NCBI RefSeq assembly: GCF_014636475.1
Contig: NZ_BMEL01000003.1
Span: forward strand, 124,001 to 188,000
DNA length: 64,000 bases
From: Halobacillus andaensis
GTDB taxonomy: Bacteria > Bacillota > Bacilli > Bacillales > Halobacillaceae
Direction of reading: 5' to 3'
Made by a program: the position numbers and the translations under genes. Shown piece by piece: positions 52,870-61,705 of the stretch (position 1 is its first letter; each line of letters opens with the position of its first letter). A model generated the notes under the pieces. That model saw only the letters and a program-made list of their open reading frames with translations, was not told the DNA's origin and did not search any database.

Positions 52870-53640
52870 GTGAAACCGACTGCATTAATTACCGGTGCCT
52901 CTGGCGGCATAGGATATGAATTAGCCCACTTATTTGCTAAAGCTGGCTATGAATTAATTATAGTAGCCCGCTCAGAAATCAAGCTTCAGCAATTAAAAAC
53001 AGAATTAAACGATCATCCTGTAACCGTGATTGCTGAAGACCTATCTCATCCCAATGGAGCAGAGAACGTTTATCATAAAGTAAAAGAGGAAGGAAAAACC
53101 GTAGAAGTATTAGTCAACAATGCAGGTTTTGGATTAAATGGAGCTTTTGAAGAACTTTCATTAAAGGAACAAAAGAATATGCTGCAAGTGAACGTACATG
53201 CTTTAACTGAGCTTACTCATTACTTTTTACCGGATATGAAAAAAGCACCTTTTTTAAATATACCAAAAGGAGTGCTGAATGTAGCGAGCGTGGCTGCTTT
53301 TCAGCCAGGTCCCCGCATGGCAGTCTATTATGCCTCTAAAGCTTATGTGCTTTCCTTTACTGAAGCTCTCCGTGAAGAGCTGAGAGGTACTGGGCTTACC
53401 GTTTCTACACTGTGTCCAGGTGCTACCGATACCAACTTTTTTAAAAATGCAAACGCAGAGGAAACGAAGCTGGTTAAGCGTACGATGACACCAAAAGACG
53501 TGGCTAATGAAGGATTTTTAGGATTTATAAAGGGAAAACGAGTGATCATCCCGGGCACACTCAATCGCTCAATGGCAGTTTCAACCAAACTCATCCCTCG
53601 TTCTGTTGCCGCCAAGCTGGCTCATTATATGGATTCATAA
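52870..53640 (+). CDS. Short-chain dehydrogenase/reductase
   Basis: About 256 residues of the classical SDR fold. TGASGGIG binds NAD(P), NNAG is in VLVNNAGFG, and the catalytic Ser-Tyr-Lys set is in NVASVAAFQ and YYASKAY. I chose the GTG at 52870, which follows AAAAGGAGAG; a longer frame begins at 52834 without a ribosome-binding site. The substrate cannot be told; it resembles YqjQ/DltE-like reductases. A good terminator follows. Confidence 0.85.
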   Translation: MKPTALITGASGGIGYELAHLFAKAGYELIIVARSEIKLQQLKTELNDHPVTVIAEDLSHPNGAENVYHKVKEEGKTVEVLVNNAGFGLNGAFEELSLKEQKNMLQVNVHALTELTHYFLPDMKKAPFLNIPKGVLNVASVAAFQPGPRMAVYYASKAYVLSFTEALREELRGTGLTVSTLCPGATDTNFFKNANAEETKLVKRTMTPKDVANEGFLGFIKGKRVIIPGTLNRSMAVSTKLIPRSVAAKLAHYMDS

Positions 53641-53643
53641 ACC

Positions 53644-53680
53644 ACAAGATCCGTCTTACACTCAGACGGATCTTGTTTTA
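53644..53680 (+). terminator. Terminator after the SDR gene
   Basis: ACAAGATCCGTCT pairs perfectly with AGACGGATCTTGT across a 7-nt loop and is followed by TTTTA. Confidence 0.92.
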
Positions 53681-53684
53681 TAAA

Positions 53685-54086
53685 TTATATAAATTCTTCA
53701 GCAGCTTTCCTAAATCCGTAAAATGTTCTGAAGCGCTTTTGTGAATAGTAGCCTTCTGATTCACTTGTTGCTAATAGTTCCACTCTTGTACTGGGATAAC
53801 AATTGTGCGCTTCTTCAATTAGCCTTTGTCCTAAGTCTTGCCCACGATGATCACTGCGAATCAATAATTCACACACGAACAAACTGACTGCCCCGTCCGT
53901 AAGGCCCCTTAAATATCCAATGACTTCATCATTTTTTGTAAGTACAAGGGCTGGCTCAGAATTAATCCAGCCATGGAAGGTTTCATCTTTCTTCTCAACT
54001 AACTGATTCCACCCTTCCTGCTTATTCAACTCATGGATCGCATCAAAATCATTAAGCTGAAACGAACGAACGGAAATCTCACTCAT
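53685..54086 (-). CDS. GNAT family N-acetyltransferase
   Basis: About 133 residues. The acetyl-CoA motif is LLIRSDHRGQDLGQRLIEEA, followed by VELLATSESEGYYSQKRFRTFYGF, typical of YoaP/PhnO-like GNAT domains. The substrate is unknown. The start is ambiguous among three in-frame ATGs within 18 bp; the ATG at 54086 is preceded by GAGGGGAATG. It converges on the SDR terminator. Confidence 0.8.
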   Translation of the reverse strand: MSEISVRSFQLNDFDAIHELNKQEGWNQLVEKKDETFHGWINSEPALVLTKNDEVIGYLRGLTDGAVSLFVCELLIRSDHRGQDLGQRLIEEAHNCYPSTRVELLATSESEGYYSQKRFRTFYGFRKAAEEFI

Positions 54087-54241
54087 CTGCTTCATTCCCC
54101 TCATATTTTTTTCTCCCTTATACCTAACGAACCAACGGTGACTTTCGTTTCACAATTCTGCAATTTTATCCACCTTAAAGAAGAACATATGCTAAAATGA
54201 ATGTTTGGAAGATACCTAGCACCACTTAGGAGTGACTTATT

Positions 54242-54724
54242 ATGCAAAAATTGATTGCTGCGTTATTGGTATCCATAACGTTCATCATAGCTGGATGTTC
54301 ATCTGGAGAAGATATTTCTTTAGCTTCATTAAAAGAAGATCATCCAGAAGCATTCGGTAAACCTGTCGAAGATTCTTTAACAAAAGAAGAACAAGAATCC
54401 CTGGGCCTTCCGACTGAACTTCCTTTTAACTTGGAAGATGTTGAAGCATCTGCTGTAGAACATGAAGTCGAAGTGAATTATGTGTCTACGGACGCGGACC
54501 AACTGACCGTAACGACAGTCTACAATCCAGAAAATAATTTACAGGAATCTGACACTCGAATGACGTTGGACTCCGGGGCTATTGCAGGGGTGACAGAACG
54601 AGAAGCTTCTGTATTTTTTGAATGGTATGATGATGAACAGAATGTTATTTATCAAATGGCTTATTCTCCGATGGATGAAGAAAATCGTTTAGAAGATGCG
54701 CTCGATATCGCCAACTCCATTTAG
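54242..54724 (+). CDS. Lipoprotein of unknown function
   Basis: 160 residues with a lipoprotein signal (IIAGC lipobox, lipidated Cys at 19). The mature part is small and acidic with strands around EVEVNYVSTDADQLTVTTVY. No recognised domain. It lies alone, with GGAGTG upstream of the ATG and a good terminator after it. Confidence 0.78.
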   Translation: MQKLIAALLVSITFIIAGCSSGEDISLASLKEDHPEAFGKPVEDSLTKEEQESLGLPTELPFNLEDVEASAVEHEVEVNYVSTDADQLTVTTVYNPENNLQESDTRMTLDSGAIAGVTEREASVFFEWYDDEQNVIYQMAYSPMDEENRLEDALDIANSI

Positions 54725-54731
54725 ATGAACC

Positions 54732-54766
54732 AAGCCTGTGAGTTTTATTTTCTCACAGGCTTTTAT
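54732..54766 (+). terminator. Terminator after the lipoprotein gene
   Basis: AAGCCTGTGAG pairs with CTCACAGGCTT around a 9-nt loop, then TTTTATG. It abuts the convergent PAS-STAS gene end and may serve both. Confidence 0.9.
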
Positions 54767-55509
54767 GTTTTGAATGCTGGACGATATCCCGTCTCGAGAA
54801 AGTACTTTGTTGCTTGCTGAACATTCATAAATGATTTTACTCCCTCGAGTTGAATTCCGTTTTGAGTAAATTGCATGACAACTTGAGGACGTAAACCAGC
54901 TAACACAACTTCAATTCCCAGCAGTTGAAGATTCATTACTAAATTTTTAAGTAAAACAGCCCACTCATTATTTATATCGGTTATTCCAGAAAACTGAATC
55001 GCCAGCCTGCTAATATTCTGGCTGCGGCATTGTTCTGGTACTCGGTCAAGAAGAATATGTTTTTGTTCTTCCCGTAAAATTGGCTGTAATGGAAGTAAAG
55101 CGTACCCTTTAGCAATGGTAACAACATTTGCCGTCATTTCTTCAATCATGTGTACCAATTCTTTTTCCTCTTTGGCCACTTCTGTTTGATCGAATATTCT
55201 TGTAATCACATACATCTCACCTTCATGTTCGAAGAGCTTCGTGTACACTTGCAAAATCATTTCTTTTCCTCGCCATGGATAAGAAAGACGTTCCACACTT
55301 AGTTCTTTTTTCTCTGTAATCGACTGAATCGTAATTTGTTTAGACTTTTCTTCGTCAGGAAATAAGTCCTGAAGGCTCCTGCCAATTAATTCTTCGTTAT
55401 GAAGATCAAACATATGAAGATAAGCCGGATTCACATAAGTAACGACAAAATCTTGACTCGTAATTACGACACCTTCATCTAATAAGTCAACCGCATGTTT
55501 TAGAAGCAT
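54763..55509 (-). CDS. PAS-STAS domain protein (RsbR/YtvA-like sensor)
   Basis: About 248 residues. The N-terminal PAS domain (DEGVVITSQDFVVTYVNPAYL ... ELIGRSLQDLFP) is followed by a PAC-like region and a C-terminal STAS domain (SRLAIQFSGITDINNEW, LGIEVVLAGLRPQVVMQF). Such proteins form or modulate stressosome-type complexes that sense stress and light or redox. The PAS domain lacks the GRNCRFL flavin Cys motif, so it is not a LOV protein. The ATG at 55509 follows GGGGGATGGGG; a frame upstream to 55626 has no support. Confidence 0.82.
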   Translation of the reverse strand: MLLKHAVDLLDEGVVITSQDFVVTYVNPAYLHMFDLHNEELIGRSLQDLFPDEEKSKQITIQSITEKKELSVERLSYPWRGKEMILQVYTKLFEHEGEMYVITRIFDQTEVAKEEKELVHMIEEMTANVVTIAKGYALLPLQPILREEQKHILLDRVPEQCRSQNISRLAIQFSGITDINNEWAVLLKNLVMNLQLLGIEVVLAGLRPQVVMQFTQNGIQLEGVKSFMNVQQATKYFLETGYRPAFKT

Positions 55510-55583
55510 GCCCCATCCCCCTGTCGGAATATTCTTACTATTTATTATGGAGGTTCTTGTCAAAAAATCAATAAAAAATAAGA

Positions 55584-55614
55584 AAAAGCACCTTTTATAG
55601 AAAAAGGTGCTTTT
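55584..55614 (-). terminator. Terminator after the DUF3006-like gene
   Basis: AAAAGCACCTTTT and AAAAGGTGCTTTT form a perfect stem with an ATAG-type loop, followed on the minus strand by TTCTTATTTTTTATTG. It overlaps the stop codon. Confidence 0.9.
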
Positions 55615-55843
55615 AAACGCCTTCAAGATCAGTTAAAGGCTCATCCTTATGTTTTCTTTGTTTGCTGACTATTTCTACATGCCTTAAATTACCCATATGA
55701 TCAAAATCGATGGCCAAAATATCTCCTGGCTGGGCAAACTCGATCAGCCGTTCTTTAAAAACCATCAGTTCATTTCCCACTCGCTCTGTCTCAATCAGTA
55801 TGGCGTGCATCCCTTCGTAACGATCAAGTGTATACGTATTCAT
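55613..55843 (-). CDS. DUF3006-like small protein
   Basis: 76 residues. The pattern YTLDRYEGMHAILIETERVGNELMVFKERLIEFAQPGDILAIDF resembles the DUF3006 family (small beta barrel with DRxEG and GDxL). Function unknown; such proteins are common in Bacilli. Monocistronic with its own terminator. Confidence 0.6.
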   Translation of the reverse strand: MNTYTLDRYEGMHAILIETERVGNELMVFKERLIEFAQPGDILAIDFDHMGNLRHVEIVSKQRKHKDEPLTDLEGV

Positions 55844-55950
55844 GATGACACATCCCTTTTTAAAATATGGCCAAATTTTCCGACAATTTACGCTCTAGTT
55901 TGACACTTCCCTTCCTATAAAAAAATAAACGTGGATGCCAAAACAATTGC

Positions 55951-56000
55951 TAGACAAAAGCACATTACGATGTTAAATTATAACTAACGACCGTTAGTTA
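55951..56000 (+). promoter_or_regulatory. Promoter and TetR operator of the SMR operon
   Basis: -35 TAGACA (55951-55956), 17-bp spacer, -10 TAAATT (55974-55979). The operator TAACTAACGACCGTTAGTTA (55981-56000) is a 9-bp inverted repeat with a 2-bp centre, immediately downstream of the -10 and 20 bp before the TetR start. A TetR dimer here would repress its own operon. Confidence 0.82.
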
Positions 56001-56020
56001 GTTTCAATTGAGGTGATCGT

Positions 56021-56611
56021 ATGACCGAACAACGAATTATTGACGCTAGTCTCGAGTGCTTCGCTCACTCAGGCTATCAGAATACAAGCCTTGCGGATAT
56101 CGCAGATAAAGTAGGAATTAAAAAACCTTCTCTCTATAACCATTTTTCAAGTAAAGAAGCCATTTTCTTGAGAGTTTTAGACGAAGTAGCACAGAAAGAA
56201 TTAAATCATTTAAAAGGATTTACAGAGTATACGAAGGATCGTTGTATAAAAGAACAAATTCACGAAGTATTTAATTTATATGTGGATCATATGTCCTATT
56301 CAACGGAGGGAGCTTTCTTTAAACGTTTCACCTTTTTCCCACCGGAAGAATTTGCAGATGAGATTCATCAAGTATTTGTTCGTACAGAAGAACAAGTGAT
56401 TAAAATTATCGGCCCTATTTTTCAAAAAGGAATTGATTCTGGAGTCATTCGTCCGCTTCACTTGAATGAACTGACTTCTGCATTTTATACAATTATTGAT
56501 GGGTTATTTTTAGAAGAAAATTTTTATGACCGAGCTACCCTTGTCGAAAGACAGAGAGCAAGTTTTAAAATTTTCTGGCTTGGAATTCAAGCAGCGAGTC
56601 AGGAGGAATAA
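56021..56611 (+). CDS. TetR/AcrR family repressor (YvdT-like)
   Basis: 196 residues. The N-terminal HTH is typical (IIDASLECFAHSGYQNTSLADIADKVGIKKPSLYNHFSSKEAIF); the C-terminal ligand-binding part is helical. The gene is followed 3 bp later by two SMR efflux genes in the order yvdT-yvdS-yvdR of B. subtilis. The near-perfect operator upstream indicates autoregulation; an exported cation or lipophilic drug probably relieves repression. Confidence 0.9.
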   Translation: MTEQRIIDASLECFAHSGYQNTSLADIADKVGIKKPSLYNHFSSKEAIFLRVLDEVAQKELNHLKGFTEYTKDRCIKEQIHEVFNLYVDHMSYSTEGAFFKRFTFFPPEEFADEIHQVFVRTEEQVIKIIGPIFQKGIDSGVIRPLHLNELTSAFYTIIDGLFLEENFYDRATLVERQRASFKIFWLGIQAASQEE

Positions 56612-56614
56612 AGA

Positions 56615-56965
56615 ATGGCATGGGTTTATTTATTAATTGGTGCAGTATTTGAGGTAGGCTGGGCAATTGGTCTTAAGCTCTCGGAAGGTTTCTCAAGACC
56701 TTTCATATCAGTGGCGACAGTCATCTTCATTTTTATTAGTTTCTATTTTTTCACAAAAGCATTGCGTTTAGTGGATATAGGCACCGGCTACGCCCTATTT
56801 ACGGGCCTCGGTGCAACAGGTACCGCCGTAATCGGCATGACATTTCTTGGTGATGGAGCAGGCACTGGGAAGGTCTTTTTTATTGTTCTTTTAATTGTGG
56901 GTGTGATTGGTCTGAAACTTTCTGATGGTCCAAAAGAATCGGTTCACACCGTTCAGGAGGGATAA
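56615..56965 (+). CDS. SMR family efflux subunit (YvdS-like)
   Basis: 116 residues with four membrane spans. The essential Glu is E13 in GAVFEVGWAIGLKLSEG, and GYALFTGLGATGTAVIG is the family GG7-type helix. It exports cationic compounds with proton exchange and works as a heterodimer with the next subunit. Three bases separate it from the regulator gene. Confidence 0.92.
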   Translation: MAWVYLLIGAVFEVGWAIGLKLSEGFSRPFISVATVIFIFISFYFFTKALRLVDIGTGYALFTGLGATGTAVIGMTFLGDGAGTGKVFFIVLLIVGVIGLKLSDGPKESVHTVQEG

Positions 56966-56967
56966 CG

Positions 56968-57282
56968 ATGGCTTGGATGTTTTTAATTATTGCAGGTATG
57001 GGTGAAATGATGGGTATGTTTTTCCTGAAGCTTTCTGATGGACTCAGCAAGCTGAAACCTAGTTTGTTTGCTTTACTTTCAGGTGGCTTAAGCTTTTACT
57101 TTTTGTCCTTATCTTTAAAGGAACTCCCTATAGGGACAGCTTATGGTATCTGGACAGGAATCGGCTCAGCTGGAACTGTACTTTTAGGTATATTATTTTT
57201 CAAAGAACAAGTTAATATGAAAAGAATCTTCTTCGTGACCTGCATCATCACTGGGGTTATTGGCCTAAAACTTGTTTCTTAA
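56968..57282 (+). CDS. SMR family efflux subunit (YvdR-like)
   Basis: 104 residues, four spans, conserved E13 in AGMGEMMGMFFLKLSDG and GTAYGIWTGIGSAGTVLLG. Partner of the preceding subunit in a paired SMR pump; the two probably insert in opposite orientation. No guanidine (ykkC-type) riboswitch is seen upstream, so the regulator is the TetR protein. Confidence 0.92.
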   Translation: MAWMFLIIAGMGEMMGMFFLKLSDGLSKLKPSLFALLSGGLSFYFLSLSLKELPIGTAYGIWTGIGSAGTVLLGILFFKEQVNMKRIFFVTCIITGVIGLKLVS

Positions 57283-57398
57283 TTTTTTGAAAAAATGCCT
57301 GTTCTTCTGTTGCAAATTGAGGTAAATGTCAGTAAACTATATACTGTATTTCCTAATATTAGACATAATTCGACGAACATGATATGAGTACAAAATGT

Positions 57399-57413
57399 CT
57401 ACACTAGGTGTAG
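57399..57413. promoter_or_regulatory. Palindrome upstream of a small peptide gene
   Basis: CTACACTAGGTGTAG, a perfect 6-bp inverted repeat around TAG, 60 bp before the peptide start. It could be an operator. The remainder of the 190-bp gap shows no gene. Confidence 0.45.
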
Positions 57414-57473
57414 GGTTCTTTGAAATCAGAGCCGTCTAAATTAGTGAAATGAATCATCAGGGGGATTTTTAAA

Positions 57474-57605
57474 ATGAGAAGATTATTACTAGGTATTTTA
57501 TTAACGATTGTTATTGGTTTTAGTTATGTAGGTTACTCTGACCTTGACACTAATCCTGCTCCAGAAGAAACGTCTAATGACGAATCATCGGAACAGCAAT
57601 TTTAA
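57474..57605 (+). CDS. 43-residue membrane or secreted peptide
   Basis: A short frame with AGGGGG 9 nt before its ATG. It encodes MRRLLLGILLTIVIGFSYVG as a membrane or signal segment and an acidic tail (PAPEETSNDESSEQQF). No homologue is recognised. It ends inside a terminator shared with msrA. The good ribosome-binding site and terminator support a real gene. Confidence 0.7.
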   Translation: MRRLLLGILLTIVIGFSYVGYSDLDTNPAPEETSNDESSEQQF

Positions 57606-57637
57606 AAGCCTCTTGAGCTTAGACTCAAGAGGCTTTT
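57604..57637. terminator. Bidirectional terminator between peptide gene and msrA
   Basis: AAAAGCCTCTTGAG and CTCAAGAGGCTTTT form a perfect 14-bp stem with T-runs on both strands. Confidence 0.92.
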
Positions 57638-57638
57638 C

Positions 57639-58349
57639 TTATTTTAAAGGAAGTTCAAGATCACGATCGTCTCCCCACACATCTTCTAAATATTCATCTC
57701 TTCCGGAATTACCACGATAATAATCATAGCGCCATTCGTTCTTTTTATAATAGTCTTGATGGTATTCTTCAGCACGATAAAAGGAATTCACTTCTCTGAT
57801 AGGAGTAATGACTTCACCGTCAAATCGATTCGATTCTTCTTGGCCAGCCTTAGAACGCTCTGCCTCTTGTTTTTGCTCCTCTGTATGATAAAAAATTCCT
57901 GTTGTATATTGAGCTCCTCGATCCACGAACTGTCCGCCATCATCTGTCGGATTAATTTGTCTCCAGAACACAGCTAACAAATCCTCATATTTAATAACAG
58001 CAGGGTCATAATACACTTGTACCGCTTCTACATGGTTCGTTTCACCACCAGCGACCTCTTCATACGTAGGGTTGTTTTGCTCGCCTCCCGTATAACCTGA
58101 AACAACCTCATCCACACCCGCTAGTTTTTCAAAAGGGGGCTCCATACACCAAAAACAGCCGCCTGCAAACGTGGCCACTTCATAACCTTGAGGAACATCT
58201 GTCTCTGCGATTGCTTCACTTTCGTAACTTCTTTGGGTGAAATAAGCATAAGCCTCCGGGAGTACAAGAATACCTAACATGAGTGTGACAAGAGCAGCTA
58301 ACCACCATTTGGTATGCCTTTTCATTTTGTTATGGTTCACCTCATTCAT
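57639..58349 (-). CDS. msrA: Peptide methionine-S-sulfoxide reductase, membrane-anchored
   Basis: 236 residues. An N-terminal hydrophobic anchor (WWLAALVTLMLGILVLPEAYA) precedes a full MsrA domain: FAGGCFWCMEPPF with catalytic C65, GYTGGEQNNPTYEEVAGGETNHVEAVQV, and a C-terminal part that lacks a fused MsrB. It reduces S-methionine sulfoxide in proteins, here outside the membrane. GGGAGACTTC precedes the first ATG. Confidence 0.93.
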   Translation of the reverse strand: MNEVNHNKMKRHTKWWLAALVTLMLGILVLPEAYAYFTQRSYESEAIAETDVPQGYEVATFAGGCFWCMEPPFEKLAGVDEVVSGYTGGEQNNPTYEEVAGGETNHVEAVQVYYDPAVIKYEDLLAVFWRQINPTDDGGQFVDRGAQYTTGIFYHTEEQKQEAERSKAGQEESNRFDGEVITPIREVNSFYRAEEYHQDYYKKNEWRYDYYRGNSGRDEYLEDVWGDDRDLELPLK

Positions 58350-58405
58350 GAAGTCTCCCTATATCTTACCACGCGTACCCGGAGCTACCTACACATAAGG
58401 CTTTA

Positions 58406-58963
58406 CTATTCTTTAAAGGCTTGCTCAATTGATGTCTGTTTCGTGCTTTGAATATTCGCGAAGAGTGATCGTTTTATGATTTGAAGTGCGTTATCATTAT
58501 CACTTGTTTTTTCGGAAGCCACACAGTCTTTAGGGACCCAAAGATCATAATCTCTCATATAGGCATCGTTAGCTGTAAATAAGACACAAATGTCACCTGC
58601 TACTCCTGTTAATATAAGTTTTTTAACCTCTAGCTGCTCAAGCAATATGCTGAGTTGAGTACCAAAAAAACCAGAGTGTTTCGGTTTTATAATAAAATAA
58701 TCGTTTTCCTCAGGCAGAACTTCATTAATGATCGTTTCTCCCGGTCCATGTTTACACTCTTGGATCAACTCATCTACGTTATCTTGCCATAGATTAAAGT
58801 TATCATTTACATAAATCACCGGCATCCCATTTTGTTTTGCTTGTTTTCTAAGTTCATTTATAGGGCCGACAATATCCTTCGAGTGTTCTAAAAGATCTTC
58901 TCCTCCATTAAAATCCATTTTATTGATCATATCAATAATGAGTAATGCAGTATTTTGAGCCAA
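58406..58963 (-). CDS. Isochorismatase-family cysteine hydrolase
   Basis: 185 residues. Catalytic triad visible: D11 in LLIIDMINKMD, K93 in IIKPKHSGFFGT, C126 in GVAGDICVLFTANDA. The gene starts (TTG) 6 bp after nadE ends, so a nicotinamidase or related role in NAD salvage is plausible, but the metal-site residues of nicotinamidases (DxHxxxxH) are not obvious, so the substrate is open. Confidence 0.82.
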   Translation of the reverse strand: MAQNTALLIIDMINKMDFNGGEDLLEHSKDIVGPINELRKQAKQNGMPVIYVNDNFNLWQDNVDELIQECKHGPGETIINEVLPEENDYFIIKPKHSGFFGTQLSILLEQLEVKKLILTGVAGDICVLFTANDAYMRDYDLWVPKDCVASEKTSDNDNALQIIKRSLFANIQSTKQTSIEQAFKE

Positions 58964-58969
58964 TTATTA

Positions 58970-59719
58970 TCACTCCTCTTCAAACTTCGACGGTCCTGCT
59001 GGTACTTGTCTTTTATGCTCGCTTTTACTATGGAGGTTTCTAAGTGTCTCTTCATCCTCAGGACTTATTTGTTCGCCTCTTAAGTAAGCGTCAATCGCGT
59101 CATAGGAAATCCCCATTTCTTCTTCATCAGATTGACCTTCCCACAACTCTGCACTTGGTTTTTTAGTTACGACAGCGTCCGTCACTCCTAAATATCTTGC
59201 CATCTCTCTCACTTCTTCTTTTCTCATATGAATAAGGGGTACAAGGTCCACTCCTCCATCCCCGTATTTTGTAAAGTAACCTGTATAGTCTTCCGCGGCG
59301 TTATCCGTACCTACGACTAAATAACCGTAGTTTTGAGCTACTGCATAAAGGGTGGACATTCTTAAACGAGCTTGTAGATTTGCTCCTCTTAGTTGAGCGT
59401 TATCTTCATTCCAATCTCCTTTGTTTTTTAATTCGTCCTCTATTGTTCCATACGTTTCCTCATAGGATTTCGTCAGTTCAATGCCTGCATAGTCCAGCCC
59501 GGCGTTCTCTACTACCGCTAAAGCATCCGGCTGGTCTTCTACTTTTTTATTAATTGGGAGCAATACGCCCAGAGAATTATCGGGAAAAGCTCTCTTAATT
59601 AAATAAGCCACTACTGCTGAATCTATCCCTCCACTTACACCTACAAGAGCACCTTTAGCCCCAGCTTCATCAACTTTATCCTTAAGCCAATTCACTAAAT
59701 ATTCCACACGCTTCTCCAT
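58970..59719 (-). CDS. nadE: NAD synthetase, ammonia-dependent
   Basis: 249 residues of the N-type ATP pyrophosphatase fold. VGVSGGIDSAVVAYL holds the SGGIDS loop (29-34) and GTDNAAEDYTGYFTKYGDGGVDLVPL is the NadE signature. It turns nicotinate adenine dinucleotide into NAD with ATP and ammonia; there is no fused nitrilase domain. Co-transcribed with the isochorismatase-like gene. Confidence 0.93.
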   Translation of the reverse strand: MEKRVEYLVNWLKDKVDEAGAKGALVGVSGGIDSAVVAYLIKRAFPDNSLGVLLPINKKVEDQPDALAVVENAGLDYAGIELTKSYEETYGTIEDELKNKGDWNEDNAQLRGANLQARLRMSTLYAVAQNYGYLVVGTDNAAEDYTGYFTKYGDGGVDLVPLIHMRKEEVREMARYLGVTDAVVTKKPSAELWEGQSDEEEMGISYDAIDAYLRGEQISPEDEETLRNLHSKSEHKRQVPAGPSKFEEE

Positions 59720-59857
59720 AATCGATCTCCTCTCTTCTTATTACTTCTCGTAGTTATGTTCCTGAAAAAATATGGGAGTAAACGTGAATAATTAGTTTAC
59801 GGCACGTTTATTCCGGCTATTCAATGATAAGAGTGAAGGAAAGAGAGGATTTCATGA

Positions 59858-60847
59858 ATGCTGACAAAATATAAAAGTGCTTGGTTATTCACAGGGGTAT
59901 TATTATTTTTTATCATAGCTTTTCTTATTGGTCTAATGCTGACTGAAAACTTGCCTATCTTTGATAGTCTATACATGACGATTATTTCTATCTTAGGCAT
60001 TGGATATGGGGATTATATCCCAAACTCCAACGCAGGAAAGATTGTGGCTATGATTCTCATTCCGATTACGTTAGGTTTAAGCTCTTACTTGCTCACCTAC
60101 GTAGCTTCTATATTAATTGAAGGAAATTTATCTAATAAATGGGAGAGGAAAAAGATGAACAACCAAATTGATAAAATGGAGAATCACTACATTATTTGCG
60201 GATATGAACGAGTTGGAGAACAAGTATTAAAAGAATTTCTGAGTCATCAATATCATATTGTTGTTATTGATACGGATGAAAGCGTAGCTTCAAGGATTCC
60301 TGAAGGTGTGCCTTATATTATTGATGATGCTAAACAAAACCACGTGTTAGAGAAAGCCGGAATCGAGCGGGCAAAGGGATTAATTGCTACAACTTCAGAC
60401 GATTCGTTGAACCTTTTCATCACGTTAACAGCAAAAGGATTGAACTCAGAAGTTGAAGTGATTGCACGAGCTGAAGTAAGTGAAACAGAAGATAAATTAA
60501 AACGTGCAGGTGCGGATCATGTGGTAAACCCTTCTGATCTTGGAGGGCGCAGAATGGCATTATCATTAATAAAACCCGTGAGTATGCATTACATTGATTC
60601 CATCATTCATGCAGAAAACCGCAGCTTTCAAATGGAAGATTTTCGCGTTGGCGATCAACTGAATGCAAACAAAATTTCTGAATTAAAGCTTCGCGAGAAA
60701 TTTGATCTTACTCTTCTAGGATTAAAAAGGGATGATGGTGAATTTCTTAACAACCCTGATGCAAATGAAACATTACAATCTACCGATGTACTTATTTTAT
60801 TTGGAGAAAAAGAACATATAGATGTTTTTACGAGCCAAAACAAATAG
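59858..60847 (+). CDS. Potassium channel with RCK/TrkA domains
   Basis: 329 residues. Two membrane spans flank a pore loop with the K+ filter GIGYGD (47-52). The cytoplasmic part is a TrkA-N Rossmann domain (YIICGYERVGEQVLKEF, ending VIDTDES) and a TrkA-C domain. Resembles B. subtilis YugO/MthK-type channels. GAGAGGATTTC precedes the ATG. It probably adjusts K+ content and membrane potential under osmotic stress. Confidence 0.92.
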   Translation: MLTKYKSAWLFTGVLLFFIIAFLIGLMLTENLPIFDSLYMTIISILGIGYGDYIPNSNAGKIVAMILIPITLGLSSYLLTYVASILIEGNLSNKWERKKMNNQIDKMENHYIICGYERVGEQVLKEFLSHQYHIVVIDTDESVASRIPEGVPYIIDDAKQNHVLEKAGIERAKGLIATTSDDSLNLFITLTAKGLNSEVEVIARAEVSETEDKLKRAGADHVVNPSDLGGRRMALSLIKPVSMHYIDSIIHAENRSFQMEDFRVGDQLNANKISELKLREKFDLTLLGLKRDDGEFLNNPDANETLQSTDVLILFGEKEHIDVFTSQNK

Positions 60848-60913
60848 CTTTCCATTACCGATTATTTACGTAATAATGGAGAGATAGAACCATTCTCAAG
60901 GAGTGACCTCTTA

Positions 60914-61594
60914 ATGATTGAAAATGAACATCACGTACTTGTGATCTTTCCACATCCAGACGACGAAGCGTTTGGAGTGTCAGGTACGATCACTTCCTAT
61001 ATAAAACAAGGAACCCCTGTCACTTACGCTTGCTTAACGCTTGGCGAAATGGGAAGAAACCTGGGCATGCCGACTTTCGCTACTCGCGAAAGCCTTCCTG
61101 CTGTACGTAAGAAAGAATTAAAAAAAGCTGCTGAAGCTATGGGATTAGAAGATTTACGAATGATGGGCTTAAGGGATAAAACGTTAGAATTTGAAGACGA
61201 CGAAGAGATGAAAAATTTAGTTGCACACTTAGTCGATGAATTGAAACCATCGCTAGTCATAAGCTTTTATCCTGGGTACGCTGTACATCCCGACCATGAA
61301 GCAACAGCTCGGGCTGTAGTGAATGCGCTGGGAGAGATTGAACCAGACCTTCGCCCTAAACTTCATGCGGTCGCTTTTGCGAATAATACAGAAGAAGAAT
61401 TAGGAAAACCTGATATTGTTCATGACATCCGCCATGTGCAAGAAGATAAGTTGAACACGATGCGTGCTCATATTTCTCAAACTGCTCGCATGCTTGAAAT
61501 GCTGGAAGAAGGCATTCAAAAGAACGATCCAGAAGCGTTAAAATGGGTCAATCATGAAAAGTTTTATACGTACAAATGGGGAGACGAAAGCTGA
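60914..61594 (+). CDS. bshB2: Bacillithiol biosynthesis deacetylase BshB2
   Basis: 226 residues of the PIG-L/LmbE family. FPHPDDEAFG gives the zinc ligands and catalytic Asp, and YAVHPDHEATARAV the second zinc His. It deacetylates GlcNAc-malate (and perhaps bacillithiol conjugates) on the path to bacillithiol. The length and the GEMGRNLGMPTFATRESLPAVR segment match BshB2/YojG. GGAGTGA precedes the ATG; a good terminator follows. Confidence 0.9.
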   Translation: MIENEHHVLVIFPHPDDEAFGVSGTITSYIKQGTPVTYACLTLGEMGRNLGMPTFATRESLPAVRKKELKKAAEAMGLEDLRMMGLRDKTLEFEDDEEMKNLVAHLVDELKPSLVISFYPGYAVHPDHEATARAVVNALGEIEPDLRPKLHAVAFANNTEEELGKPDIVHDIRHVQEDKLNTMRAHISQTARMLEMLEEGIQKNDPEALKWVNHEKFYTYKWGDES

Positions 61595-61613
61595 CCAAAA
61601 GGTCAGCTTTTTT
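61588..61613 (+). terminator. Terminator after bshB2
   Basis: AAGCTGACC-AAAA-GGTCAGCTT followed by TTTT. The stem overlaps the last codons of the gene. Confidence 0.92.
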
Positions 61614-61705
61614 CAATTTAGTTTACAAATAGCCCTGTTGGGTCATATGCTTTCACTGGAAAAACATGATACTCTATTTCTAGTGTAAGAAAAGGAGTTC
61701 ATCAC

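Noticed and set aside
56611-57282. Guanidine (ykkC-type) riboswitch for the SMR pair
   Set aside because: No conserved riboswitch core is visible before the operon; a TetR gene and operator explain control.
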